Shown here: positions 35,915-44,987 of the stretch, in pieces
Position numbering within the stretch: the stretch's first letter is position 1
Layout of the letters: each line of letters starts with the position of its first letter
Assembly: GCA_947040945.1 (NCBI GenBank)
Contig: CAMRCO010000003.1
Coordinates: forward strand, 1 to 50,640
Source of the DNA: an uncultured Spirochaetia bacterium
GTDB taxonomy: Bacteria; Spirochaetota; Brachyspiria; Brachyspirales; Brachyspiraceae
Length of the DNA: 50,640 nt
Direction: 5' to 3'
The notes under the pieces: model-generated
Database searches by the model: none
What the model was told of the DNA's origin: nothing
What the model saw: the letters and a program-made list of their open reading frames with translations, nothing else
Made by a program: the position numbers and the translations under genes

Positions 35915-36185
35915 GCGCATCTCCTAAATTATATATTTGTTTTATATGGTCATCATCAAGACTATAAAATACATGAAGCCCATCTTTTTTTCTTTTTATA
36001 ATTTTGCCCTGCCAAAGAGTTTTTAAGTGTTGTGAAATTGACGGTTGTTTAATTTTAAGTAAATTAGCAAGATCACATACACACATCTCTTTCTCACTTA
36101 GAGCATTAATTATTTTTAATCTCGTTGGGTCAGAAAAAAGTGAAAAAAATGTTGCAAGCATTTCTAATTCATTGTCTGTTGCCAT
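35901..36185 (-). CDS. ArsR/SmtB-family metal-responsive repressor, Zn type
   Basis: A 94-residue winged-helix dimeric repressor. The recognition region is LANLLKIKQPSISQHLKTLWQGKIIKRKKDG. Near the start is CVCDL, like the cysteine pair of the alpha-3 site of CadC/ArsR. The C-terminal helix contains the full alpha-5 zinc-site pattern D-x-H-x10-H-x2-E (DDHIKQ to DAHVKE), as in SmtB and CzrA. Both sites seem possible, so it could sense Zn or Cd. It is followed by the ATPase gene and preceded by a long inverted repeat over its promoter, which fits autoregulated metal-induced export. Confidence 0.92.
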   Translation of the reverse strand: MATDNELEMLATFFSLFSDPTRLKIINALSEKEMCVCDLANLLKIKQPSISQHLKTLWQGKIIKRKKDGLHVFYSLDDDHIKQIYNLGDAHVKE

Positions 36186-36197
36186 ATTTAATCCTTT

Positions 36198-36257
36198 ATA
36201 TTAGTATATTACTATATCAATATATAATAATATACTAATATAAACGAAATTTGTCAA
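36198..36257 (-). promoter_or_regulatory. Metal-regulated promoter and operator of the arsR-ATPase operon
   Basis: Minus strand promoter: perfect TTGACA (36257-36252), a 17-base spacer, TATATT (36234-36229). A perfect 14-base inverted repeat, ATATTAGTATATTA (36198-36211) and TAATATACTAATAT (36228-36241) with 16 bases between, has one arm over the -10 box and the other just downstream of the start. This is a textbook position for ArsR/SmtB repression. Confidence 0.82.
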
Positions 36258-36301
36258 TAGATTTTTTTAACTTTTTTATAAAAATATAGTATAGAGTTTA
36301 G

Positions 36302-38029
36302 TTAGATAAGTGTCTGTTTTATTTGTTCTACGATATTAGACATATCTCTGTGATAATTAGTAGAGTTTACTTCATTTTTACCTGAATATATTTCACTCAT
36401 AATTTTATCAGTTATATTTTTTGCATTAGAAATTATTTCTTTATCAATATTTTTCTCTTCCATTTTAATTAAAATATTTGATACTGATTTAGTTTTATCA
36501 ATACCTAGTATATTTGAAACAGAATTAATAAAAGTAATTTCAAGTTCTTTGCAATAATTTAGTCGGTCATTAGTTTCAAAATATTTTTTTGCTAAATCAA
36601 AACCATCAGTTTCTGAATCTATTTTTTTATTTTTTATCTTAAGTTTATAATTTTTACTTAACAAATAAAATATCAAAGATATTATTATACCTAAAAATAT
36701 ATAAGAATATAAAAACATATTACTAAAAATAATATCAAATATTTTATTACTTTTTGACATATTAGCTTTAATAGGCATTATGTATTTTTTGCCATTCTCA
36801 TTATTTAATTGTGTAATATTTTTACGGCTTTGGCTAATTGAAATATTAATAGGACTAGAATATATAGTTTTATATGACTTTTCATTAGGTGAAAAATAAG
36901 TAAACCCAATTTGATCATTTTTATAATTACCTGACTCTTTTGCAACCATCAAATATTCAACTTCTTTCTCTCCAAAAACTTTGCCTTCTAGAGTAAACCA
37001 ATTAGTGTCATAACTTTTAATAGGATATAAACTAAAGAACTCTGATATTTTTAAGTCATCAAGTTTGGGCATTCTTATTATAGATGTATTTCCTTCACCT
37101 CTAACTTTAAGTTTTATAGAAACGCTTTCTCCAATTTTAATTTTATTATTATCGACACTAAGATTAAAATCAAACTCCCCCACAGCTCCTGAAAAGTTTT
37201 TATTACTTGTTTTTGGAAGAGGTAATACATTAATATCATATAAAGCGAACCCTTTCTCTATTTGGTCAGAAAAAATACCCCCACTAGTTTGAAACAAAAA
37301 AGATGTAAGTTCTAATTCTTTTTTTCCAGCCCTTACAGGATAAATCGCCTCAAGTCTTAAAGGTTTAATGCTAAATCTTTTTCCATCAATGGTTTCATTT
37401 TTTGTATTATGTTCAGAATTATCTATTATAGTAAAGAAATTTTTACGACTTGGAGTACTTGACACGCCAAGCAAACGAACGGGAACTCTAGTGTATGCCA
37501 CTTGGCTTATATATATAGCTTCGTGTAAATACACTTCTGTTTTAGATACATTATTTTTTACATAAACCTCATCAACATCAAGTTTGTATAATTCTTTAAT
37601 AACGTCATCGCTATAATTGCCAGCACTATTTTTAGGGTTTCTTACAGACTCTGCGACAACATTTATTACTAATTTTTTTGTCCTATACACAGTTCCGTTA
37701 TTTTTAGCCTCAATGGGTCCTATATTATAAATGCCTTCTTTATTAGCCGTATAAACATAATTAAATGTTTGTATTGTTATTAGTCTCGCACCTGACAAAA
37801 TTATATTTTTAGATTCAGATGTTCCTTTAAGGTCAAAATCGTTTATATTATCAGGCATATTAATTTTAACATTGCCACCCTCTACAGTTACAGTAAGTGT
37901 AAAAGGTTCATTAACTCCTATAGTTTTATCTGAAAGACGAGCATTAATTTTAATATTTGGAAATAAAAAACTAGAGCATAAAAAACTCATAAGTAAAATA
38001 TATAAAGTAAGTTTACCAATCTTTTTCAA
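36302..38029 (-). CDS. BatD-like protein
   Basis: A 575-residue protein of the BatD (oxygen-tolerance/Bacteroides aerotolerance) family. A signal peptide (KKIGKLTLYILLMSFLCSS) is followed by beta-sandwich domains with INARLSDKTIGVNEPFTLTV, the typical BatD opening, and a repeat of the theme near residue 280 (VDNNKIKIGESVSIKLKV). One membrane helix lies at about residues 455-475, followed by a cytoplasmic helical tail. The frame continues upstream without a standard signal start. TTG at 38029, five bases after GGTGA, begins the signal peptide; GTG at 38038 is possible. It overlaps the end of the BatC-like gene by 17 bases. Confidence 0.8.
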   Translation of the reverse strand: MKKIGKLTLYILLMSFLCSSFLFPNIKINARLSDKTIGVNEPFTLTVTVEGGNVKINMPDNINDFDLKGTSESKNIILSGARLITIQTFNYVYTANKEGIYNIGPIEAKNNGTVYRTKKLVINVVAESVRNPKNSAGNYSDDVIKELYKLDVDEVYVKNNVSKTEVYLHEAIYISQVAYTRVPVRLLGVSSTPSRKNFFTIIDNSEHNTKNETIDGKRFSIKPLRLEAIYPVRAGKKELELTSFLFQTSGGIFSDQIEKGFALYDINVLPLPKTSNKNFSGAVGEFDFNLSVDNNKIKIGESVSIKLKVRGEGNTSIIRMPKLDDLKISEFFSLYPIKSYDTNWFTLEGKVFGEKEVEYLMVAKESGNYKNDQIGFTYFSPNEKSYKTIYSSPINISISQSRKNITQLNNENGKKYIMPIKANMSKSNKIFDIIFSNMFLYSYIFLGIIISLIFYLLSKNYKLKIKNKKIDSETDGFDLAKKYFETNDRLNYCKELEITFINSVSNILGIDKTKSVSNILIKMEEKNIDKEIISNAKNITDKIMSEIYSGKNEVNSTNYHRDMSNIVEQIKQTLI

Positions 38030-38648
38030 AACTCTCACCACTATAATATTCTTCTTTATTTTTGCTTTCTTTTCTAAGTCTTCTAAGAGACTCGAGGAGC
38101 TTATCAATATCATTTTTATCAATTTCTTCTTTGGTGTCGCTCAAGTCATTAGGAGAGCTGTTATTATCCAAGTCATCAGACTTATCGTCTCCCCCACGAT
38201 TTTCCTCGTCAATTTTATTACGAGCATACTCTAATGCCTCTCTAGATTTGTCATCATCTGGATTATAATAGAGTGAGTTTACAAGGTCAAGAACAGATTC
38301 TTTATATCTTTTTGCTTCAATTTTCGCTATTCCTGAATTATAATATACTGAGTTCTTTACATCATTTTTTGTATTTTTCTTTAATGTTTTCTTAGCAAGT
38401 TCAAATGTTTCAATTGCCGTATCTTTTTCACCTAAAGACAAAAGTGTTATTCCCATATTATTATATATTTCAGTGGAGTTTGTGTTAATATTAAGAGCTT
38501 CTCTATAAAGTTTTTCAGCTTCATCATAATTGCCTTCCAAAAGCATTTTAGAGGCTTTGTCTGATTTTAATTTTATAATAAAGTCATCATATATAGATGC
38601 TTCAACATTACAGTAGAGGCTAAAAAATAATAAAATTATAATTTTCAA
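38013..38648 (-). CDS. BatC-like TPR protein
   Basis: A 211-residue exported protein. A signal peptide (about 1-17) is followed by three or so TPR repeats (KASKMLLEGNYDEAEKLYRE; TEIYNNMGITLLSLGEKDTA; VYYNSGIAKIEAKRYKES), then an acidic Asp/Asn-rich linker. The short C-terminal block KLLESLRRLRKESK leads to the terminal EKDW that closes BatC proteins. The start is TTG with AAGGG 9 bases upstream. It starts 11 bases after the bifunctional nuclease gene and overlaps the BatD-like gene, so the three form an operon. BatA and BatB are not present on this side. Confidence 0.8.
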   Translation of the reverse strand: MKIIILLFFSLYCNVEASIYDDFIIKLKSDKASKMLLEGNYDEAEKLYREALNINTNSTEIYNNMGITLLSLGEKDTAIETFELAKKTLKKNTKNDVKNSVYYNSGIAKIEAKRYKESVLDLVNSLYYNPDDDKSREALEYARNKIDEENRGGDDKSDDLDNNSSPNDLSDTKEEIDKNDIDKLLESLRRLRKESKNKEEYYSGESFEKDW

Positions 38649-38659
38649 AAATATTACCC

Positions 38660-39343
38660 TTAATCTAAATCACCTAATTGTCTGAGCTCATCTCTATATT
38701 TAGCCGCATCCTCATATCTTTCTTCTTGTATGGCTAATCCTAATAAGGTTTTTATCTTCTCTATTTCATCCTGATTTGATGTAGGGAATTCTTCTTCTGA
38801 AGTACCGTTGACAGTATTAATATTATTTTCTTTTAGAGGAGTCGAATTTTCATTTTCATTTTTATTAACAGATCCCGATGAGTCTCTAGTAAACACTTGA
38901 TATGAAAACGGTATTTCTTCTTTTGAATCTGGATTAGTATCAGTTCCTTCTTCTAAAATAAATCCTAAACTATCAACTAGGTTTTCATCTATAAATATTG
39001 GAACCTTATATCCTAATGATACTGCTATAGCATCGGAAGGTCTTGAGTCTATTAAAAATGTTTTATTATTATGTTCAATTGCTATTTTAGAATAAAAAGT
39101 GTCCCCTTGAACAGAGTCTATAATTATATGGAGAACATGAGCCTCACAAATATCTAAAATATTTTTAATCAAGTCATGTGTAAGAGGTCTATTTTGATTA
39201 AAACCAAGAGCTGATGTCATAATAGCTTGTGCCTCAAGTGGAGCTATGAATATTGATAATACTTTATTTGATTTTAAAGGTTTAATTACAATAGCAAAAC
39301 CTTTGTCCGTAACCGCTAAATTAAATATTTTTGCTTCAAGCAT
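38660..39343 (-). CDS. Bifunctional nuclease family protein with C-terminal UVR motif
   Basis: A 227-residue cytoplasmic protein. Residues 1-135 are the DUF151/bifunctional nuclease (BFN) domain: APLEAQAIMTSALGFNQNRPLTHDLI, the beta-hairpin with GDTFYSKIAI, and the signature IDSRPSDAIAVSLGYKVPIFI. A low-complexity linker leads to a UVR motif at about residues 185-225 (LLGLAIQEERYEDAAKYRDEL), which in UvrB/UvrC mediates pairing. This BFN-UVR fusion is known in several phyla. AAGGAG 7 bases before the ATG at 39343 overrules an ATG six codons upstream. It has a perfect-consensus promoter and heads the operon with the BatC- and BatD-like genes. Confidence 0.9.
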   Translation of the reverse strand: MLEAKIFNLAVTDKGFAIVIKPLKSNKVLSIFIAPLEAQAIMTSALGFNQNRPLTHDLIKNILDICEAHVLHIIIDSVQGDTFYSKIAIEHNNKTFLIDSRPSDAIAVSLGYKVPIFIDENLVDSLGFILEEGTDTNPDSKEEIPFSYQVFTRDSSGSVNKNENENSTPLKENNINTVNGTSEEEFPTSNQDEIEKIKTLLGLAIQEERYEDAAKYRDELRQLGDLD

Positions 39344-39366
39344 TCTTATACTCCTTAACATAATTA

Positions 39367-39395
39367 ATTATATTACAGAGAGTAAAAATTGTCAA
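39367..39395 (-). promoter_or_regulatory. Consensus sigma70 promoter of the BFN-batC-batD operon
   Basis: Minus strand: TTGACA (39395-39390), a 17-base spacer, TATAAT (39372-39367). Both boxes and spacing are perfect, 23 bases before the ATG. Confidence 0.82.
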
Positions 39396-39506
39396 ACTGT
39401 TTAAAAATATTTATTATATCAATATTTATACTAGATATATAGCATAAATATTATATAATAAATTTACGATAATATTATATAAAAAAAGTTGGTATTAGGA
39501 GATTTA

Positions 39507-41264
39507 ATGGAGATTAATGATATAAAAAAACATAATCTAGATGCATTTATAAATATATTAAAAAAAATAAACTTAGGAAGTGATTTTGATAAAATTTTAT
39601 TTGATATTGTAGATGAAATAAAGACAGCAATTAATGTCGATTCTATAGTTGTTTTTGACATCGATAATGACTTCAATGAGCTCACTTATAATTTTGCTGT
39701 AGGTGACTTATCTTTAAATCTTAATAAAGTTCTAATTAATAATTTTAACCCATTATTTGCATCAATTTCAAAAGTAGCAACAGGAATGTATTCTAACAAT
39801 CCTAAAGAAGACGCAAACTTTAAGGTGTTTTATGATGTTCTAGAAGAAGAGTTAGAAAATATTATTTTTATGCCTATCAGAGCAAAAAGAAAAAATATTG
39901 GGGCTATTGCTTTGATAAATAAAAAAGATAGTAATTTCACTGAAGGTGATGCTAGTATTATTTCTAGTTTTACTAATTTCATATCAATTATAATTACAAA
40001 TAAGCAAATGTATCATGATTCTCAAGAAAAGGCATATGAAGTAAGTGCATTATACCAAATGACAGTGTCTGCTAACAAACTTGATACTATAGAAGAGGTC
40101 CTAAAAGAAAACATGAGCGTCATATGTGAGGCATTTGAAGTACATAGAGTATCTATTATACTTAAAAATGATGACAATATATTTAAGTTTAAGTGTGCAA
40201 TAGGTATTGATTCTGATGTAGTTGAAAATGGTGTTGTAACCTTAAAAAATAATGTACTTTCTAAAATACTAGAATCAGAATATCCCATATATTCTGTGAA
40301 TATGGATAATGACAATAGGTTTAAGATAAATAAAAAATTAAGATATAATACAAACAGTTTTCTATCAGCACCAATGATAATTAATGATGAGATTATAGGC
40401 TTTGTTTCTGCTACTGAAAGACAAAATAATAAACCATTTAGATTAAAAGACCTACACCTTTTCGATATGCTTGTGCAGCAAATTACTGAAAACTATAATC
40501 ATTTTAAATTACTTGAGGAATCTAGGATAAAAGAAAAATTATCAGCTGAGTTAGTATTTACTGGCAATTTACAGCAAAGCATTTTACCTATTAGTTTTCC
40601 TGCACATGATAAGTTTGACATAACCGCAAAAAGTATTCCTAGTGAAAATGTTGGTGGAGATTTTTATGACTTCATAGAATTAGAAGATAATAAGTATGCT
40701 ATTGTAGTTGCTGATGTTTCAGGAAAAGGGATTAGAGCTGGACTTTTTATGACTATGACTCGAAGTATTATTAGAGTTTACTGTTCAAAATATACTGATG
40801 TTGCTAATATATTAAAATATGCTAATAAACAGGTGTACAAAGATTCTAAGTCGGGCATGTTTGTCACTGTATTCCTACTTATAATAGACACTGAAAAAAA
40901 AGAAATAACATATTCAAATGCTGGGCACTTGACTCAATATTTGGTAAAAAAAGAAAATAATGAAATATTGGAATTACGCACAAATGGTAAACCTTTGGGT
41001 GTTATAGAAGATGCAGAGTATCAAAACTCTACAATAAATTATGAAGAAGGTGAAATTATTGTTTTATTTAGTGACGGCATAACAGAAACATTTAACACAG
41101 AAGACGAAGAATATGGTGAAGATAGAATAAAAAATATTCTAAAACAAAATATAGAAGCCTCATCAAAAGATATAGCCGCAGCTATTATAGACGACACAAT
41201 AGAATATAGAGGAGTGAGAAGTCAGTTTGATGATATTACGCTAATTGTAAATAAATTTTTATAA
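39507..41264 (+). CDS. GAF-GAF-PP2C (SpoIIE/RsbU-type) serine phosphatase
   Basis: A 585-residue cytoplasmic signalling protein. Residues about 15-165 and 185-335 form two GAF sensor domains (VVFDIDND...IGAIALINKKD; and a second with FLSAPMIINDEIIGFVSATE). A short coiled coil joins them to the PP2C phosphatase (about 350-585), with NVGGDFYDFIEL, VVADVSGKGIRAGLFM (metal Asp), ITYSNAGHLTQYL, LFSDGITETFN and QFDDITLI. RsbU/SpoIIE-type enzymes usually dephosphorylate anti-anti-sigma factors. No such factor is adjacent. TTAGGAG lies 5 bases before the ATG at 39507, so an upstream TTG in frame was rejected. It is a single-gene unit converging on tatD. Confidence 0.93.
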   Translation: MEINDIKKHNLDAFINILKKINLGSDFDKILFDIVDEIKTAINVDSIVVFDIDNDFNELTYNFAVGDLSLNLNKVLINNFNPLFASISKVATGMYSNNPKEDANFKVFYDVLEEELENIIFMPIRAKRKNIGAIALINKKDSNFTEGDASIISSFTNFISIIITNKQMYHDSQEKAYEVSALYQMTVSANKLDTIEEVLKENMSVICEAFEVHRVSIILKNDDNIFKFKCAIGIDSDVVENGVVTLKNNVLSKILESEYPIYSVNMDNDNRFKINKKLRYNTNSFLSAPMIINDEIIGFVSATERQNNKPFRLKDLHLFDMLVQQITENYNHFKLLEESRIKEKLSAELVFTGNLQQSILPISFPAHDKFDITAKSIPSENVGGDFYDFIELEDNKYAIVVADVSGKGIRAGLFMTMTRSIIRVYCSKYTDVANILKYANKQVYKDSKSGMFVTVFLLIIDTEKKEITYSNAGHLTQYLVKKENNEILELRTNGKPLGVIEDAEYQNSTINYEEGEIIVLFSDGITETFNTEDEEYGEDRIKNILKQNIEASSKDIAAAIIDDTIEYRGVRSQFDDITLIVNKFL

Positions 41265-41271
41265 ATAATAA

Positions 41272-42060
41272 CTAATCTATTAATGGGAAGTTCAGCACTC
41301 GCCTTGTGTTTTCTAATGCATTTTTCATAACAAAACTAGGGCTTTCTCCCCTACACTCAGCAATAACTTCAGCTATATAAGGAATGAATGCAGGCTCATT
41401 AGAACGCCCTCTAAGTTTTTGAGGTGTAAGATAAGGGCTGTCAGTTTCAATTGTATACATGTCACTTGGAACATATTGTGCAACTTCTCTTAAAAAATCA
41501 CTTTTACTATAGGTTACAATGCCCGAAAATGATATTATATATCCCAAATCTAATGCTTTTTTAGCTTCTTTAACATTTCCTGTAAAGCAATGAAGTATTC
41601 CTCTTTCAGGATGTTTTTCTTCTTTCAAAATATCAAATGTATCCTTGAACGCATCTCTTGTATGAATTACTATAGGTAAATTAACCTCACTTGCTACATT
41701 AATTAATTTAGCAAAGAATATTTTTTGATCTTTTTTGTTTAAATCATTATGATAATAATCAAGCCCAATTTCACCTACAGCATATAAATATTTTTTGTTT
41801 TCATTTGCTTTTTTTATTTTAAGTTTAAAAGCATCTAAATCGACATCAGTATAAAGGCTCGCATAATCAGGGTAATAGCCTGCTGTAAGATATACGCCTT
41901 CAGCATCTCTAAGTAATTCTAACCTAAACTCAATATCGTTTGGATTAACTCCTACATCAATAAAATAAAAAATGCCTTCTTTGTTTGCTCTTTTTAATAG
42001 AGCCTCTATTTCTTTAGCCTTCTTTGATATAATTGTCAAGTGACAATGACTATCTATCAT
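41272..42060 (-). CDS. TatD-family metal-dependent hydrolase/DNase
   Basis: A 262-residue TIM-barrel hydrolase. Metal ligands are seen in IDSHCHL (HxH), AVGEIGLDYYH (Glu), PIVIHTRDA (His), GILHCFTG (His) and TIETDSPYLTP (Asp). TatD-type enzymes degrade DNA 3'-5' and help with quality control of nucleic acids. Full length. AGGA lies 9 bases before the ATG. It is the last gene of the nrdJ-HIT-tatD group, 25 bases after the HIT gene, and its stop is 7 bases from that of the convergent phosphatase gene. Confidence 0.93.
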   Translation of the reverse strand: MIDSHCHLTIISKKAKEIEALLKRANKEGIFYFIDVGVNPNDIEFRLELLRDAEGVYLTAGYYPDYASLYTDVDLDAFKLKIKKANENKKYLYAVGEIGLDYYHNDLNKKDQKIFFAKLINVASEVNLPIVIHTRDAFKDTFDILKEEKHPERGILHCFTGNVKEAKKALDLGYIISFSGIVTYSKSDFLREVAQYVPSDMYTIETDSPYLTPQKLRGRSNEPAFIPYIAEVIAECRGESPSFVMKNALENTRRVLNFPLID

Positions 42061-42085
42061 AAATTATAATCCTAAATATGTTTTA

Positions 42086-42424
42086 TTAAAACTTAATACT
42101 ACCTGAAAGCAAATGAAAATGTACATGAAAAACAGATTGTCCCGCTTCTTTTCCACAATTATTTATTACTCTAAAACCTTTTTCATCTAAACCAAGTTCG
42201 CTTGCAATTTCTTTTATAGTCTCAAGAACTTTACACATATAAAAATCATCTAAGTACATAATGTCTTTCACATGTGTTTTTGGAACTATTAAAATATGTG
42301 TTTTTGCCTTAGGCGACACATCATTAAATGCTATGCAGTATTCATTTTCTTTTACTATAGCCGACTTTATTTCGCCTTTTATAATTTTACAAAAAATGCA
42401 TTCATCATCATAAATATGTTCCAT
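42086..42424 (-). CDS. HIT-family nucleotide-binding hydrolase
   Basis: A 112-residue histidine-triad protein of the Hint/PKCI-like branch, which hydrolyse phosphoramidates of AMP. The N-terminal CIFCKIIKGEI is the family start (two cysteines often bound to Zn), and ILIVPKTHV and the catalytic HVHFHLL triad are present. AGGAG lies before the ATG. It sits 32 bases after nrdJ and 25 before tatD on the same strand, a plausible nucleotide-metabolism operon. Confidence 0.94.
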   Translation of the reverse strand: MEHIYDDECIFCKIIKGEIKSAIVKENEYCIAFNDVSPKAKTHILIVPKTHVKDIMYLDDFYMCKVLETIKEIASELGLDEKGFRVINNCGKEAGQSVFHVHFHLLSGSIKF

Positions 42425-42456
42425 AAAAACTCCTAATTTTAATACTGAACTTTATT

Positions 42457-44718
42457 CTATGAACACTTAGAATATCCACAACTTCTACAAGTCATGCAAC
42501 CTTCCGACATATCAAGAGTTGATGAACATTCAGGGCATGTCTCACCTCCTCCTCCAGTATTATTATATGTTATGCTACTTCTTTTTGCTTTAACAATATT
42601 TTCTATATCAGAAACATTTCCTTTTTCTCTATTTTCTCTAATATCCATAGCCATTTCTAAGGCTCGTCCTATAGCATCAGGGCAAGAAAGTATTAGCTCG
42701 CCATCTTCCCAAATAGGAGATGTACAACGTATTCCTCTAAGTTGTTTTATTATAGGATAAACATCAAGCCCACTTCTTAAAGCAAGTGAAACAAGTCTCG
42801 ATATTCCTTCAGCTTGACTTGAAGCACATCCACCAGATTTACCAATTGTAGCAAACACTTCACATAGTCCATGATCATCTTCATTTATGGTTACATAAAG
42901 TTTACCACAAGCTGTATTAATTTTTATGGTGTAGCCAAAAGTAATTTTTGGTCTTATTCTAGGTTTAGCATGGCACTCTTCAGTTGCAGCAACATCTTTA
43001 TTAACAGTTCCTACAGTAAGAACCTGATTATCACGGCTACCATCACGATAAACTGTGCTACCTTTACAACCAAGCTCATAGGCAAGTAAATATCCATCAC
43101 GCACATCTTTCTCTGTAGCAGTATGTGGAAAATTAATTGTTTTTGACACCGCATTATCAACATATTTTTGAAACGCCGCTTGTATTCTTATATGCCATTC
43201 AGGCTTTATATCATGTGAAACCTTAAAAATACGTCTCCACTTTTCTGGTATACTTTCAATATTCTCCACACTTCCACTAGTTGCAACAAGCTCCATTAAC
43301 TCATCAGTATAAAAACCCTCTCTTTTTGCAATGTCAGAAAACGTTTTATTCACTTCAACTAATGTTTGATTATCCATAACATTTCTTTTAAATGCTAAGG
43401 CAAATATAGGCTCAATTCCACTCGAACAGTCAGCTATAATACTAATTGTACCTGTTGGTGCTATTGTTGTTGTTGTAGCATTTCTCATAGGTTTTTTGAA
43501 AATACTTTTATCATGGTATTCAAAATTACCTCGCTTAAGAGCTAACTTTTGGCTTGCCTCATGTGATTCTTTTTGTATAAAAGACATAACTTCATGAGCA
43601 AATGCCTCAGCCTCCTCACTGTCATAAGCCATTTCAAGTAAAAATAATGTGTCAGCAAAGCCCATTATTCCAAGACCTATTTTTCTGTTTCCACGAGCAA
43701 GACGGTCTATTTCAGGTATTGGGTAATTATTAACTTCTATAACGTTATCTAAAAAATGAATGCTGTTATGCACAACTTCTTTTAAATCATCATAATTAAA
43801 TTTACTACCCTCTACAAATTCTTTTAAGTTAATTGATCCAAGATTACAAGCCTCATAAGGAAGAAGTGGCTGTTCTCCACAAGGATTAGTCGATTCCATA
43901 TCTCCTAGTGCTGGAGTTGGGTTGTATTTATTAATTCGGTCAATAAAAACAATACCGGGCTCTCCATTTTTCCATGCTAACTTAACAATAGTATCAAATA
44001 CCATATTAGCATCAAGTTCTCCTACCTCAGTTCTATCTTTTCCTTTAACAGCATAGTCATGAGGACTATATAGTTTATATTTAGTCTTTTCTTTGAACGC
44101 CTCCATAAACTCTTTTGTTATGGCAACTGATATATTAAAATTATTAAGTTCAGTATTGTCAGACTTACAGTGTATAAACTCCATTATATCTGGATGATCA
44201 ACTCTAAGTATGCCCATATTAGCACCACGCCTAGTGCCACCTTGTTTTATAACCTCTGTGGCTGAGTTAAAAACTTTCATAAATGATACAGGACCACTTG
44301 AAACGCCAGAAGTTGATTTTACAGCACCATTTTTTTCTCTTAAGCGGGAAAAAGAGAAACCTGTTCCCCCACCCGACTTATGTATTAAAGCAGCATTTTT
44401 TACACTGTCAAATATCTCTTCCATGGAGTCTCCCACTGGAAGCACAAAACAAGCTGAAAGTTGTTGTAGGTCACGCCCTGCATTCATTAATGTTGGCGAG
44501 TTTGGAAAAAATTTATTACTCAACATCATATTCAAAAACATTTCTTCTGTTTTTGTTATGTCAGCATCTTCATCAAATATTTTATCCGCACTTGCAATAT
44601 TATTAGCCACTCTCTTAAACATATCTATAGGTTTTTCTGTTGGCTGTCCATTTGAGTCTTTTTTTAAGTAGCGTTTTTCTAAAACACGTACAGCATTATC
44701 AGAAAGATTAACATTCAT
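42457..44718 (-). CDS. nrdJ: Adenosylcobalamin-dependent ribonucleotide reductase (class II)
   Basis: A 753-residue enzyme that makes deoxyribonucleotides in an oxygen-independent way. The active-site cysteines are in QLSACFVLPVGDS and NPCGEQPLLPYEACNLGS, the latter including the radical cysteine and catalytic Glu. SGGGTGFSFSRLR and TRRGANMGILRVDHPDI are class II blocks, and ATTTTIAPTGTISIIADCSSG is the P-x-TGT loop. The C-terminus has the typical NrdJ tail with four CxxC cysteines (CPEC...CMTCRSCGYSKC). No N-terminal ATP cone is evident. AAGGA lies before the ATG. No B12 riboswitch was seen upstream. Confidence 0.95.
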   Translation of the reverse strand: MNVNLSDNAVRVLEKRYLKKDSNGQPTEKPIDMFKRVANNIASADKIFDEDADITKTEEMFLNMMLSNKFFPNSPTLMNAGRDLQQLSACFVLPVGDSMEEIFDSVKNAALIHKSGGGTGFSFSRLREKNGAVKSTSGVSSGPVSFMKVFNSATEVIKQGGTRRGANMGILRVDHPDIMEFIHCKSDNTELNNFNISVAITKEFMEAFKEKTKYKLYSPHDYAVKGKDRTEVGELDANMVFDTIVKLAWKNGEPGIVFIDRINKYNPTPALGDMESTNPCGEQPLLPYEACNLGSINLKEFVEGSKFNYDDLKEVVHNSIHFLDNVIEVNNYPIPEIDRLARGNRKIGLGIMGFADTLFLLEMAYDSEEAEAFAHEVMSFIQKESHEASQKLALKRGNFEYHDKSIFKKPMRNATTTTIAPTGTISIIADCSSGIEPIFALAFKRNVMDNQTLVEVNKTFSDIAKREGFYTDELMELVATSGSVENIESIPEKWRRIFKVSHDIKPEWHIRIQAAFQKYVDNAVSKTINFPHTATEKDVRDGYLLAYELGCKGSTVYRDGSRDNQVLTVGTVNKDVAATEECHAKPRIRPKITFGYTIKINTACGKLYVTINEDDHGLCEVFATIGKSGGCASSQAEGISRLVSLALRSGLDVYPIIKQLRGIRCTSPIWEDGELILSCPDAIGRALEMAMDIRENREKGNVSDIENIVKAKRSSITYNNTGGGGETCPECSSTLDMSEGCMTCRSCGYSKCS

Positions 44719-44749
44719 AATCTAGTATCCTTTTTATTTTACTCATATA

Positions 44750-44777
44750 TATATACAATATATTGTTATTATGTCAA
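44750..44777 (-). promoter_or_regulatory. Sigma70-type promoter of nrdJ
   Basis: Minus strand: perfect TTGACA (44777-44772), then TATATA at a 16-base spacing (44755-44750). The alternating TA makes 16, 17 or 18 equally readable. An 8-base inverted repeat (44796-44803, 44814-44821) lies just upstream. Confidence 0.6.
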
Positions 44778-44950
44778 TAGTTTTTTTTATAATATATCTA
44801 TTCAATAATAACAGAATAGATGCCTATAAATAACATTAATTGACATCTTACAAGTTATAATAACATTAACAACAAAATATTACTATAAGCAGTACTTGTA
44901 ATATACTGATATAAAAGAGGATTTTGATTTTATTTTTATAAATTTACTGC

Positions 44951-44979
44951 TTGCAAAAATAATATTGTTATGCTATAAT
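44951..44979 (+). promoter_or_regulatory. Promoter of the tRNA-Arg/tRNA-Ser pair
   Basis: TTGCAA (44951-44956), a 17-base spacer, perfect TATAAT (44974-44979), 8 bases before the mature tRNA-Arg 5' end. Confidence 0.7.
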
Positions 44980-44987
44980 AATATTAT

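Noticed and set aside
44210-44671. Plus-strand frames opposite nrdJ
   Set aside because: They are antisense shadows of a strongly conserved enzyme.
44719-44987. Possible cobalamin riboswitch before nrdJ
   Set aside because: No B12-box-like conserved sequence or suitable stems were seen, and the leader from the promoter is only about 30 bases.
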